Made by a program: the position numbers and the translations under genes. 22,500 nucleotides of DNA, taken from NCBI RefSeq assembly GCF_008831285.2, contig NC_045140.1:30630140-30652639 (forward strand), given 5' to 3'. Below the pieces are notes generated by a model that worked only from the letters and a program-made list of their open reading frames with translations, did not search any database and was not told where the DNA came from. Positions 1 through 10,787 of this stretch are shown in pieces. The stretch is from Nymphaea colorata (taxonomy: Eukaryota; Streptophyta; Magnoliopsida; Nymphaeales; Nymphaeaceae). Each line of letters begins with the position of its first letter. Position 1 is the first letter of the stretch.

Positions 1-1184
1 ACGCGGTGGAGATGGCGAGGAGCTGGAGGGGGGCGGCTGCGGGATTGCTTCCTGATTTGGTGGAGCAGCTGATGGCGAGCTGATCCTGGATCGGGACAGA
101 TGCAGCAGCTGGACAAGGGCTAGCAATGAACGGCTGGAGGGCTGACAGGTGTTGAACGAAGGCTAGGATGGAACGGAGAAGGGACTTACCGGAATCGGAT
201 GCTAGGCCTCGTCGGAATTTCCACTTCACGCCGGCGGCCAGAACTTGATCCGAGAGTCCCGTGACCGATATACCCTTACAGATTTTTATATTAAAACACT
301 AGGGAAGGAGGGCAATTCGGTCCTTAACCGGAATCAATGGCGACCACCGGAATTATCAGCGATGGCCGGATTCAAGCATTTTCCGGCGAGATTCTATCTC
401 GAGATCCAGCCGACAGAATTCGCCCCTTTTTGATATTAGAAAGCTCTTTTCTGGGCGATTCACGGGGATCACTCCTCTTCTTCAGATCTCGACCAGAGAG
501 CGAGATTTCGTAACTTTTGAGCCTCTGGTCTGACAGATCAAAAGGGGAGGACAGGCCGCTAGAAATTGTAATTTTCTTATCGTTTTGTCTTTCTAATCCG
601 GCCAACTCCTACTAGGATCAAACGTCTGATTCCAATCCCGCGACGCGTCTGCAATTTCTGATTAGAACAGAAAACGCCCAAATTGATTCCCTCTTCGGGT
701 AGCCGAGGAGGAACCGAGTGAAGACGCCCTGTGTTCTAAGGCAGAATGCAGCAATCGGGCACGAGAGAGAGATCGAATTCGTCTCCTCTTCGGTGTCGAA
801 TTGAAGCGGCGGTAGTCCGTCGCCTTCAATCTTCCCTATGCTGGAACGGCCTCACAGTACCCTCGTGATCAGGGCAAAGGCACCGATTCAGAACTTGAAA
901 AAGCTCGAAAGGGGTACTTACGTGACAAGGGAGGGATCGCCGCCGTGGTGAGATCCGCCGATGCCTTCTTCCTTATGCCTATGTCTCAGACGGCGGCTCT
1001 TCAAGGAATTTCTGGATTCGGAAGCGCCGTGGAGGTAGAGGACGCGAGGGGGAGAAGACGCCTGGTTCTCGGGTTGAACAGGTGGGAGACGAGAGGGGAG
1101 AAGCCTCGTGCGAGGAGAGAGAGAGTGCCACACCAAATGCCAATCTTTGATTAATTTTTGATCCATTGTACATTGAGTTTACAG

Positions 1185-1192
1185 AATATATA
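1185..1192 (-). promoter_or_regulatory. Candidate TATA box in LTR-A
   Basis: The minus strand reads TATATATT here, about 600 bp into the LTR from its U3 end. It is the best TATA-like match I found on this strand. If used, transcription in a 5' LTR would begin roughly 30 nt further toward lower coordinates. It is a sequence match only. Confidence 0.3.
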
Positions 1193-1371
1193 CTAAACAT
1201 AATGCGAGCCCTAATTACATGTTATCCTAGCTCGCTTCTTAGTCTAATGTCAAAAATGCGCAAGGCACAACCCGCCTTGCTGGTCTCTACTTCAAAACTG
1301 AACGTTGACATGAAATAGATGACGCAACCTAACCCGGGCCTAGCGCCCAACTCGAAAATCAAAGCTAAAGT

Positions 1372-1490
1372 CCCTAAGTCTTGTGGACTTAGGGCGGGGA
1401 CCTCGTGTGGGTTACCGCCCACACTTCGGAATTTCGAGCACGGGTCAAGTCCGATTGACTCGGACCTGAACCTAAGCCTCTCGGCTTTAG
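1372..1490 (-). other. Four-hairpin cluster just downstream of the pol stop (LTR-A copy)
   Basis: Four inverted repeats follow one another. The first has 9 bp arms at 1372-1380 and 1386-1394 with a 5-base loop. Then come a 7 bp arm pair GTGTGGG/CCCACAC, a 6 bp pair GTCCGA/TCGGAC, and CTAAGCC paired with GGCTTTAG with one bulged base, ending at 1490. The pol stop codon is at 1497-1499, so the RNA would enter the first stem 6 nt after it. The function is unknown. Confidence 0.6.
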
Positions 1491-1496
1491 ATAGGC

Positions 1497-4400
1497 TCAA
1501 GCGTTCGGGGAATTTGGACTCACGCTCGGGTTATCCTGATCAAGCTCGGTGAGCCTCGCAATAGGTTCTAGAACGTCTTGAGTTCCACCTGGTTTGAGCA
1601 CTCTTTCGGACCTAGTTGCTCCTCCCACGCCGCCCGCTGCAACTGGCTCGAGTGCTGACTTAGCCTCGCTTGGACTTTCTTCGTGCTGCCTTAGCGCCTG
1701 TGTCCACAAATCCGAGGCCTTTCGTCTTGACCGACTGGTTTCGGCCTGATCACGCCGAGTTGGGTCTGGACCTACAAGTCGGTCCGTAACAGATTCCCCC
1801 TCCCTAGAATGCGCTTGTCCTCGAGCGCTAGAGGAGGGAAAGCGATGAGCCACTGACCCAAACTCTTCCCAAGAGGTTCCTCTGTCAGGTCCCTCCCATT
1901 CCACTAATACCTCATGCCGTGTTCTCCCTTGTCTTTGGACATATCTATGTTTGAGTATACGATAGGGAGTGGGCAAGTTGTCCTGTTCCGGTATCTGCTC
2001 GATCATTGTAGGAATATCACCATGATGAGGCTTGAGCCTGGTGATATGGAAAACTGGGTGCACCATTGCTTCCCGCGGAAGTCCCAGTCGATATGCTGCC
2101 TTTCCTACTTTTTGTAATACCGGAAACGGTCCATAATACCTTGGTAATAGCTTAGAATAGGGTTGGCCCATTAACGATCGTTGTTTGAGGGGCAACCTCT
2201 TCAACCACACGTAATCACCCACTTCGAATTCTCGATCTTTTCGCCCTTTGTTGTAGACCTGTCTCATCCTGTTCTGGGCTTTGGCAATGTTTTGCTTGAG
2301 GGAGTCAAGGACTTCCTCACGGGTGCGTAGCTCGCAGTCTACATTGTCGTCGCCTGCTGTACCTCCTTCATATCTAGGGATGCTTGGAGGAGGGGTCCCA
2401 TATACACCTTCAAAAGGCGTCATTCCTGTTGACGAATGTAAACTGGTGTTGTAAGACCACTCTGCCCAAGGTAAGAATTTTACCCAAGTTTGTGGCCTTT
2501 CTCCTGCAAAACACCTCAAATAGGTCTCAAGAGATCGATTTACGATTTCGCTCTGCCCGTCTGTCTGTGGGTGATGGGCTGTACTAAACTTGAGCGTCGT
2601 ACCCATAAGCTTCATGTACTCCTGCCAGAATGCGCTAAGGAAGATTGAATCTCTGTCACATACGACTGATTGTGGCATTCCGTGGAGCTTTCCAACGTAC
2701 TCCTGGTACACGCTGGCCACCATTGGTCCTTGATACGACCTAGGCAAGGGAGCGAAGTGGCTGTACTTGGTCAGACGGTCCACTACCACTAGCACAGCTT
2801 CCTTGCCTTCAGAGCGGGGCATGGCGTCAATAAAATCCATGGTCACATCGGTCCATGGTTTGGCTGGTATGGGGAGGGGAACTAAATGCCCTGGAGGTCT
2901 AATGGCCTCGTATTTTTCCCTCTGGCATACCAGGCAACTCCGGATGTACCTTTGTACTTCTGCCTTCATGCCACGCCACCAAAATTGGGCTTTAATTCTG
3001 CTTAGGGTTTTAGAAACCCCCTCATGACCCGCGGCAGGGGTGTCATGGAAATGACGCAGGAGTTCCTGCTTAAGCCCAGACTCTGGAGGAACCACTGCTC
3101 GGTTCTTCCTATATAATAGATTCCCTCTGACTGTATAGAAGGGAATGGATCCTGGATGTTGTTCTGTTGATGCACGGACTAGCCTTAGGGACTGGTCTGC
3201 TTGTTGTTCCTGGGCTAACCTATCCCAAACATCAGTTTCCACTACCGAAAGAGTCATGAACTGCTCAGTCAATCGAGAGAGAGAATCGGCCGCTGTATTT
3301 TCCGGACCCTTTTTGTACTCTATTTCAAAATCGTATCCCAGCAGCTTTGCTAACCAACGTTGTTGGGTAGGCGTGGATACTCTCTGCTTTAACATGTACT
3401 TTAGAGAATTTTGGTCCGTCTTAACTGTGAATCTACGCCCTATAAGGTAGGGCCGCCACTTTTCCACTGCCAACACTATCGCTAGTAGTTCTTTCTCATA
3501 AGTAGAGAGAGGCTTCGCTCTACTTGTGAGCGCCTTAGACATATAAGCGATAGGGTGGCCTTCTTGGCTGAGAACGGCCCCTATTCCAACCTCACATGCA
3601 TCTGTCTCTATTGTGAACTGCTGGTTGAAATCCGGAAGTGTAAGAACGGGTGCAGACATAAGGGCAAGTTTTAACTTTTCAAAGGCTGCCCTAGCCTTAT
3701 CCGACCATTGAAAGGCTCCTTTCTTGAGCATCTGGGTCAAAGGCTGTGCGATCAAACCATAACCTTGTATAAAACGCCTATAGTACCCAGTCAAACCGAG
3801 GAATCCGCGGAGTCCTTTCAAGTCCTTAGGCAGTGGCCATTTCTGCATGGCTTCTAATTTTTCGGGGTCTGCCCGAACCCCTTGTTGGCACACTATGTGC
3901 CCCAGATAACCAATAGAAGGTTGTCCAAAGCTGCATTTGGACATCTTGGCGTATAATTGGTTATCTCTGAGTACCTGAAGGGCAATAGCGAGATGCTTCT
4001 GATGTGATTCTTCAGACTGACTGTAAATCAAGATGTCATCAAAGAAAACTAAGATGAAATCGCGGAGGTATTGTCTGAAGACGTCGTTCATGCACCTCTG
4101 AAACGTTGCTGGTGCGTTAGTTAGACCAAATGGCATGACGAGGAACTCGTAGTGCCCGTCATGCGTCCTGAAAGCGGTCTTGGGGACGTCATCCTCGTAC
4201 ATACGAATTTGATGATAGCCGGCTCGTAAGTCGATCTTGGAGAAAATAGTTGCTCCGGCTAGTTCATCCAATAACTCATCAATTACCGGTATGGGATGTC
4301 TATCCTTCACGGTGGCTTCATTCAGGGCGCGGTAATCTACACAGAAGCGCCAGGTATTGTCTTTCTTCTTCACAAGTAGGACCGGTGAAGAGAAAGGGCT

Positions 4401-6670
4401 GCTACTTGGTTGCACAATGCCGCTTTCCAACATTTCCTTAACCAGACGTTCGATTTCAGCCTTCTGGTTATATCCATACCTATAGGGGCGCACATTAACC
4501 GGTTCTGCCCCTTGAGTCATTATGATCCTATGGTCGTAGGATCTCTGCGGTGGAAGCCCTTTTGGCTCCTCAAAGACGTCCTCATATTGATTCAGCACCA
4601 GCTGAATTCGTTCTGGCACTATCTCTTTCTGCTCTTCTTTTTCTGGCACATCAGTAGCGAGTGCCATCACCCAACACGCGGGCTGCTCGGTTTCAATTGC
4701 CCGAAGTGCAGCCTTGGGACGAGTTGTGCTGGTCAAGCCCTGTAGCGTCATGGGCTCTTCGTCGCCGTCAGGAGTGAAGGTCATGCTGAAGTTCTTCACA
4801 TCCCATGATATGATGCCAAGCGCGAAAAACCATGGCATCCCGAGAATAAGGTCTACTCCATCCAAAGGAATGACTAAGAAGTCGATCTTGAATGGTTTTC
4901 TCTTGATCACTACTTCTATGCCTTTCCCTTCGTTATGGCACTTTAACCTCATACCCCCTCCCACGATTATCGTTTGGGGTGGCTTGATTCTAAGGAGATG
5001 TTGCATCTTCGTGCTGCTTCCTCAGTTAGGAAGTTCTTGGTTGCTCCATTATCAAGCAGAATTAAGACCTTATGTCCGTTTATCCTCCCAGATACCCTGA
5101 ATGAGTTGGGTTTGTTGGGATCTTGCATTGAATGCAGAGACTCTGCCTCGGTTGGCTTTTCTTCTTTGGCGGGAGTCTCTTCCACTCGGACTTCTTTCTT
5201 TTTCTCGGCTTGTTTAGCTCGCCTCTTGATAACTATTTCCTCATCTGATGAGGACGAGCTGGTCTCATACGGCGTAGTAGACGAATCGCTACACGAACTA
5301 GACTCGTCATCGCTTACCACCTGTACCCTGTAATACGTTGGGCACTGATGGTTCTTGTCCCACTTTCCCTCACATCTGTAGCATAGACCTTTACGTCTGA
5401 ATTCTTCAATCTGCTTTGGCGTGAGGTAACGCGTTGGTGGTTTTCGGCCTTGCCCTGGGTTTGGGCCTTGGGGTGGCCGATAATCGCTCCCTCTTCGGAA
5501 GGGAGTTTGTTCCTTCCCTCTAAATCGAGAACCAGAGGAGTAGGAAGGTCTCCTCCTCTGCTTGTCCATCTTATGAGCCTTTTTCTCGGCTCTCTTCTCC
5601 TCTATTTGCTCCTCATAGAGACGGGCCATGGCAAAACATTCTTCTAGCCTGTTGAAGCGGTGAATTTTCAATTCTCTCTTCACTTCGCTTTTGAGGCCGC
5701 CTTTGAACGCTCCGATGAGGGCCTTCTCTGGCCACTGGACCATGCTAGCCAACCTCTCAAATTGACGTTGGTAGGCTGCAACGGTTGAGGATTGGACCAG
5801 ATTCTTGAGGTCCTCATCATAATCGATGAATGTTGAATCTCCGAACTGTAATTGGAGACTCGCCTTGTACTTCTCCCAAGTTGGATCTGCCGTTTTGTGA
5901 TCGAACCACAAATAATGGGTTGTGGCCTCTCCTGTCATGTTCGCAGTGGCAATTTCAATCCACTCGTCTTGGGGTACACGATGGCACAAGAAGTACCTCT
6001 CGGCCATGAATAGCCACTCCCGTAAGTGCTCCCCATTGAATTTGGGAAACTCATAACGAACGGTGGGAGTTCGCCTCTCTTCTTGAAGCTGACGTTGCGC
6101 TCTTCTAGGACGTAGAGGAGATTCGTCCTGTTCCCCTTCTGAATCGTAATAGGTGCGATTCATTCTGCTGCTAGCGAACCTTTGCACTCTTGGCGTTCTA
6201 TAATATTCGCTAGTGGGCTCAATGGGCTGTCGCTCTTGCGGGGGACCCATATGTAAAAGTCTGCCCCCTTCCGTACTTGTTCCGATGTGCGAGAGATTGT
6301 TCGGGTCTATCTCAGTATCGGTGGGGTAGGTAGGGGCACCTAACACACCTTTGCCTTTGTTCGGACCCTGAGTGGTCCTTTCCCCTCCTGGGTTCTGGTT
6401 GGCCGCTAACTGCTTCAAAAGACCGCGAATTTCATCCATCTCATTTTGCCGCTCTCGGTTTTGTCTTTCCAATTCTCGTTTGCGGACTTGATCGGATTTG
6501 TTCATATCATTTCTCATTTGCAACAGCTCTTTTTCAATGTTCAAAATTCTGCCCATTGCATAGTTGGGAACTGGTCCCGCTTGTGTGCTTGGAGCTTCCT
6601 CAGGTTGATCGTTGAGGGGCTCCTCAAGGACAGGCTCGTCGGGATTGAACTGCTTCTTTGATTTGCCCAT
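1497..6670 (-). pseudogene. gag-pol: gag-pro-pol polyprotein of element 1, broken by a one-base frameshift in the protease region
   Basis: This is the same polyprotein as the intact copy at 14942-20116, with the start ATG at 6670-6668. A run of G at 4976-4979 has four bases where the intact copy has five (18421-18425). The gag-protease frame therefore hits a stop at 4967-4969, after 567 residues, about 25 residues past the protease active-site motif DNGA. The remaining pol frame stays open from 5006 to the TGA at 1497-1499 and carries RT, RNase H, integrase and the chromodomain-like segment, apparently without other lesions. The break falls inside the protease and does not resemble a programmed gag/pol frameshift, because the sister copy reads through in one frame. 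A homopolymer sequencing error is a real alternative, so the gene may be intact in the organism. Confidence 0.85.
1794..1805 (-). other. Polypurine tract of element 1
   Basis: The minus strand reads AGGGAGGGGGAA, then TC, then the LTR start TGTTACGG. A purine run directly upstream of the 3' LTR is the primer for plus-strand DNA synthesis. It lies inside the open pol frame and encodes Arg-Glu-Gly-Glu. Confidence 0.85.
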
Positions 6671-7283
6671 AATTGTTTTGGGCAATTTTATGTCAAAGAC
6701 TACCGAAGAAAGGAATCCTAGCTAAAATCCCAAAAAACTGACGCTGCCACTCTCAAGCGAGAAGTCGCTGTCCGACTCCTAAAACTGTTGGCTGATCCCT
6801 GACCGAAGACCTGATCTGCCGACTGACCCTGCCCTAATGCCCTACGCTGCCGCTGCCCTAGCTGCCGGTAGCGCGTTTAGAGGCAAGGGAGACGGGTTGG
6901 CCCGTCTAGTGCCGCGCTTCTCCTAAGCGCCTCGGCACTCCCACTTCGCCCACGGCCGGGCTTTTACAAGCCTAAATCACCGCACCCTCCTGGTGCCTCG
7001 GTGACGAACCGGGAGCTCGGCTGCCCTCGGGTGTACGGAATGTACAGCCCTCTACTTGCTAAAAGTGAGCAAGCAAAGCCTTAAACACGTACGAAGACGG
7101 AAGTCGTGGGGACTCCAAAAAAAAAACCAAAATCTGCTCTAGATAACTGAAAATAGACTGACTAGAAAACCAAAAGAAGTCCACTGACACTCTGGAAATC
7201 CGAAAAGAAGACCGTCTGCACTGCCGTTGATGAAGCTTCTTCGTAGGTCCAAGTGCTCAAACCGACGGTGTTCCTCAAGATTC
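6671..7283 (-). other. Untranslated leader of element 1 between primer-binding site and gag
   Basis: About 613 bp separate the primer-binding site from the gag ATG. I see no convincing coding sequence. The stretch holds a run of ten A at 7117-7126 (T in the RNA) and a row of consecutive short hairpins from 6891 to 7073, listed separately. In retroelements this region commonly carries dimerisation and packaging signals, which makes it the likely place for such a signal here. Confidence 0.8.
6891..7073 (-). other. Leader hairpin row, with twin hairpins sharing loop and bulge (element 1)
   Basis: Six stem-loops follow each other. (1) GACGGG/CCCGTC at 6891-6906. (2) 6908-6939: outer stem 6908-6914 with 6933-6939, inner stem 6915-6919 with 6925-6929, loop CTCCT, 3-base bulge CCT. 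(3) GGCTT/AAGCC at 6959-6972. (4) 6977-7004: outer stem 6977-6982 with 6999-7004, inner stem 6983-6986 with 6992-6995, again loop CTCCT and bulge CCT. (5) 7029-7050 around TGTAC/GTACA. (6) CTTGCT/AGCAAG at 7055-7073. In the RNA, hairpins 2 and 4 both show an AGG bulge and an AGGAG loop on unrelated stems. I infer a conserved RNA fold, possibly for packaging or dimerisation. Confidence 0.6.
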
Positions 7284-7295
7284 GCTCTGATACCA
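7284..7295 (-). other. Primer-binding site (initiator tRNA-Met), element 1
   Basis: The minus strand reads TGGTATCAGAGC, the exact complement of the last 12 bases of plant initiator tRNA-Met. It lies two bases from the 5' LTR end, as expected for the minus-strand DNA primer site. It fixes both the element's orientation and the LTR boundary. Confidence 0.95.
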
Positions 7296-8424
7296 ATTGT
7301 TAGGATCTCACCGTCTAGGCCAGAATAACCCGACCAGTGCGATCCTACACTTCCCAGGACCTTCTTGAGGCCTATTCTAAAAACCGAAAAACCTAGGAAA
7401 TTACACAAATGATCTACCCGGCCAGACAGGACCCTGGCGCAAAACCCAATAGGTAGGTGAGTACACGTGTAGGTTACCCAAGTCCCAAAATTTCCTAACT
7501 AAGGCTGCCTACTACAAAAACTCTAACAGGGTCGTGAGGCCTTTACAATTCGTAAGCGATACAAGATAACACTCAATCTCACTCACAAACCACGCAAACC
7601 ACACTAACGTGCAAACCACACCCAACAGAAGTAAATAGGTGGTCTGGCTCCTGGTGGTCGTGTCTCGGGCACAGTGCCCTCGAGGTACCTCACGGGGGAG
7701 CTAGGCCGAAGCCAAGGCTAAACAGAAATGCTGAAAATGAACTAATATGCTACCTAAGACTGAAAGCAATTCCCACCCGGAGCTACAAGGGGGATAGGAG
7801 ACGATACCGGCCAAGGACCGCCCTTGGCGTAGCCGGATAGGTCTCGGGGTGATGACCTGCCCCCGAGCACTGCAGCTCACAGAACAGGAAGACCGGCTGA
7901 GGTGTGCCTCCACGTAGCCTGCTGCTCGGGCTGACCGCTGCCTGAAGACGCTGACGGTAGGCCGCACGCTGGTGGACGGGTCGACTGCCGAGGTCTGGTC
8001 GCTGCTCGTTTGCTGCGGCCGCTGCGCTGTTGCCGCGATGAATTCTGCGGTGGCAGCGCTAACGTCGAGCCAAGAACGCTGCTGACACTCGCTGGGCCGG
8101 GAGGCAGAACACGCGCCGAGAGCGAGGACGCTGCCTCGAACTGCTACGGACGTGCCGTCGATGATACCGGGAGCGCTCGTCTGCTGTCTGGTCGAGGGCC
8201 GCCCGTCAGAACGAAGTTGCCTGGCGTCTGCAGCCGATGTGTTGCTGCTACGCTGAAGACGACGGAACAGGGCCGGAAGGGCCGCCTGGACTGCCGAGGG
8301 GGGCTGCTGTCACAGCGACAGCGCCTGCCTGCCTATCTCCGGAATGTGGCTCGGCCACGGGCGTCGGTGGATGCCGACGAAGAGGCAGGGGCCGTTGTAA
8401 GGGCCGGCGAGCCGGCTGAACCTA

Positions 8425-8885
8425 ATCCTAGCTAAGGTTGGGTTGGCTGGGTTCGGCTAGGCTCTACTAGGTGGTAGGTCTGGTCAAGCAGGTTCGGGTC
8501 AGGGTAGGCTCAGTCAAATAGGGTTTAGGTTCAGTCACGGGTTGACCTAGCTAATAGGTTGGTTCAGTAAGGGAGGTTAAGGTCGAGCCTAAGCTTACGG
8601 TGCTGGTCAAAGTTGACCAAGTGCGGAAGGTTCACTAACTAGGTGGTTGACTAAATGGACCGAGTCAATGGGTCCGGGTCAAGTAGGTCAAGGGTCGCTC
8701 GAGGTAGGCTCGAGTCGCTAAGGGAGGCTACCAACGAAGTGGGCTTGGTGGACTAGCTGACCTAGTTGACTAAGGCTAAGGGTCAATGCCGACCTAGGTT
8801 GGCTCGGTAGAGGTTTAGCCTAGGTGCGGGTTCGGTGCAGGAGGTTGCCTAGTGGGTTCGGTTGACTGGGCTGGTCTTACCCAGG
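8425..8885. promoter_or_regulatory. G-rich degenerate block with a cluster of W-box cores (LTR-B)
   Basis: The block is built from loosely repeated GGTT, TAGG, GGTCAA and TTGACTA words. It has twelve TTGAC[CT] cores, counting both strands, starting at 8482, 8512, 8542, 8605, 8613, 8647, 8663, 8677, 8686, 8766, 8781 and 8862. TTGAC[CT] is the binding core of plant WRKY transcription factors. About 0.4 would be expected in 386 bp at equal base use. The cluster could serve stress-responsive transcription, or it could be a by-product of repeat growth. If the TATA-like site at 10599 is the true promoter, the block is transcribed and acts, if at all, from downstream. Confidence 0.5.
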
Positions 8886-8898
8886 GAATGCACCGATG

Positions 8899-8914
8899 CT
8901 TGCCACGTGGCAAG
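8899..8914. promoter_or_regulatory. 16 bp perfect palindrome with a G-box core (LTR-B)
   Basis: CTTGCCACGTGGCAAG is its own reverse complement and contains CACGTG, the plant G-box. It also reads as an ABRE-like CACGTGGC on both strands. It sits 32 bp from the last W-box core. Further CACGTG sites in the same LTR are at 7464-7469, 9086-9091 and 9341-9346. Confidence 0.5.
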
Positions 8915-10598
8915 ACGGACGGACACGACAGAGAGAGCTAGAAGAATGCTAGCTATTAGGAATAGAGCTCGAATTCTCGCCTAAGGGTTAGGGAGAAATG
9001 CGACAAGGAAGGAGAGGAGATTGGGGGCGAAGGGCCAGGTGGCACTCTCGTGCTAACTCGGATGGGGCTAGGGCTGAGATGGGGACACGTGGACCAGATC
9101 TACGGTGGAGGATTGCTGCGGGTCAGATCAAGAGGAAAAGAAGGAAACGGCTGAGGAAGAATAGGTAAGGTTGCGCGAGGTGGAGGAATTTCCTAAGTCT
9201 AAGGAGGCAAGATCCGAGGGAATAGGGAAAGGGGATCTCGCGGGGCCTGGCTTGAGGACAAGTGGCAGAAGGCGGGACCGAGGGGGGAGCTGGCAGGTGA
9301 GGTGGCGAGTGAGGTGGCGGAAGGCTGGCTTGGATTGCAACACGTGTCAAGATGAACGCGTGAGAATCCTTGCGATTTAGGGTTGACGCGGTGGAGATGG
9401 CGAGGAGCTGGAGGGGGGCTGCGGCTGCGGGATTGCTTCCTGATTTGGTGGAGCAGCTGATGGCGAGCTGATCCTGGATCGGGACAGATGGCAGCAGCTG
9501 GGACAAGGGCTCAGATGAACGGCTGGAGGGCTGACAGGTGTTGAAACGAAGGGCTAGGATGGAACGGAGAAGGACTTACCGGAATCGGATGCTAGGCCTC
9601 GTCGGAATCTTCCACTTCACGCCGGCGGCCAGAACTTGATCCGAGAGTCCCGTGACCGATATACCCCTTACAGATTTTTAATTAAAACACTAGGGAAGGA
9701 GGGCAATTCGGTCCTTAACACCGGAATCAATGGCGACCACCGGAATTATCAGCGATGGCCGGATTCAAGCAATTTTCCGGCGAGATTCTATCTCGAGATC
9801 CAGCCGACAGAATTCGCCCCTTTTTGATAATTAGAAAGCTCTTTTCTGGGCGATTCACGGGGATCACTCCTCTTCTTCAGATCTCGACCAGAGAGCGAGA
9901 TTTCGTAACTTTTGAGCCTCTGGTCTGACAGATCAAAAGGGGAGGACAGGCCGCTAGAAATTGTAATTTTCTTATCGTTTTGTCTTTCTAATCCGGCCAA
10001 CTCCCTACTAGGGATCAAACGTCTGATTCCAATCCCGCGACGCGATCTGCAATTTCTGATTAGAACAGAAAACGCCCAAATATTGATTCCCCTCTTCGGG
10101 TATGCCGAGGGAGGAACCGAGTGAAGACGCCCTGTGTTCTAAGGCAGAATGCAGCAATCGGGCAGCGAGAGAGAGATCGAGATTCGTCTCCTCTTCGGTG
10201 TCGAATTGAAGCCGGCGGTAGTCCGTCGCCTTCAATCTTCCCTATGCTGGAATCGGCCTCACAGTACCCTCGTGATCAGGGCAAAGGCACCGATTTCAGA
10301 ACTTTGAAAAAGCTCGAAAGGGGGTACTTACGTGACAAGGGAGGGATCGCCGCCGGTGGTGGAGATCCGCCGATGCCTTCTTCCTTATGCCTATGTCTCA
10401 GACGGCGGCTCTTCAAGGAATTTCTGGATTCGGAAGCGCCGTGGAGGTAGAGGACGCGAGGGGGAGAAGACGCCTGGTTCTCGGGTTGAACAAGGTGGGA
10501 GACGAGAGGGGAGAAGCCTCGTGCGAGGAGAGAGAGAGTGCCACACCAAATGCCAATCTTTGATTAATTTTTTGATCCATTGTACATTGAGTTTACAG

Positions 10599-10606
10599 AA
10601 TATATA
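10599..10606 (-). promoter_or_regulatory. Candidate TATA box in the 5' LTR of element 1
   Basis: The minus strand reads TATATATT in an AT-rich pocket about 600 bp into the LTR. If it is the promoter, U3 is about 0.64 kb and R plus U5 about 3.3 kb, which is very long. Two W-box cores lie about 260 bp upstream in transcription sense (10859-10864 and 10871-10876). This is a sequence match only. Confidence 0.35.
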
Positions 10607-10787
10607 CTAAACATAATGCGAGCCCTAATTACATGTTATCCTAGCTCGCTTCTTAGTCTAATGTCAAAAATGCGCAAGGCACAACCCGCCTTGCTGGGTC
10701 TCTACTTCAAAACTGAACGTTGACATGAAATAGATGACGCAACCTAACCCGGGCCTAGCGCCCAACTCGAAAATCAAAAGCTAAAGT

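Larger units (their letters stand above)
1..1791 (-). repeat. LTR-A: partial 3' LTR of element 1
   Basis: This segment matches 9386-11207 of LTR-B and ends at the same TAACA boundary, next to the polypurine tract. Over the shared stretch it is 31 bp shorter than LTR-B. The differences I saw are almost all single-base losses in short homopolymers, concentrated between position 1 and about 1364, with very few substitutions. From about 1365 to 1791 the two copies look identical. The segment contains the end of the pol frame (1497-1791), a hairpin cluster (1372-1490) and a TATA-like site (1185-1192). Apart from the pol tail I see no coding sequence. Confidence 0.95.

Noticed and set aside
4967-5006. 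Programmed ribosomal frameshift between gag-protease and pol in element 1
   Set aside because: The sister element has one continuous frame, and the difference is a single G in a homopolymer inside the protease region, not at a gag/pol border.
7139-7408. 89-codon minus-strand frame across the leader and LTR end
   Set aside because: It overlaps the primer-binding site and the LTR boundary, which are non-coding signals. The match in element 2 is due to copy identity.
7701-7967. 88-codon minus-strand frame in the LTR, with copies at 11725-11994 and 21147-21413
   Set aside because: It lies in the transcribed sense, but homopolymer changes alter it in LTR-C. Composition explains it and no protein family is recognisable.
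8010-8435. 141-codon open frame on the plus strand in the LTR, repeated at 12037-12462 and 21456-21881
   Set aside because: It lies in a GC-rich block where stops are rare, is antisense to the element, and has no recognisable domain. Its three-fold presence only reflects that the LTR copies are identical.
8425-8885. CRISPR array or a regular tandem satellite
   Set aside because: The repeated words are short, unevenly spaced and degenerate, with no constant repeat and spacer lengths.
9123-9506. 127-codon minus-strand frame rich in Ser, Pro and Leu
   Set aside because: It is low complexity and is shortened by a one-base G-run difference in LTR-C, so there is no sign of selection.
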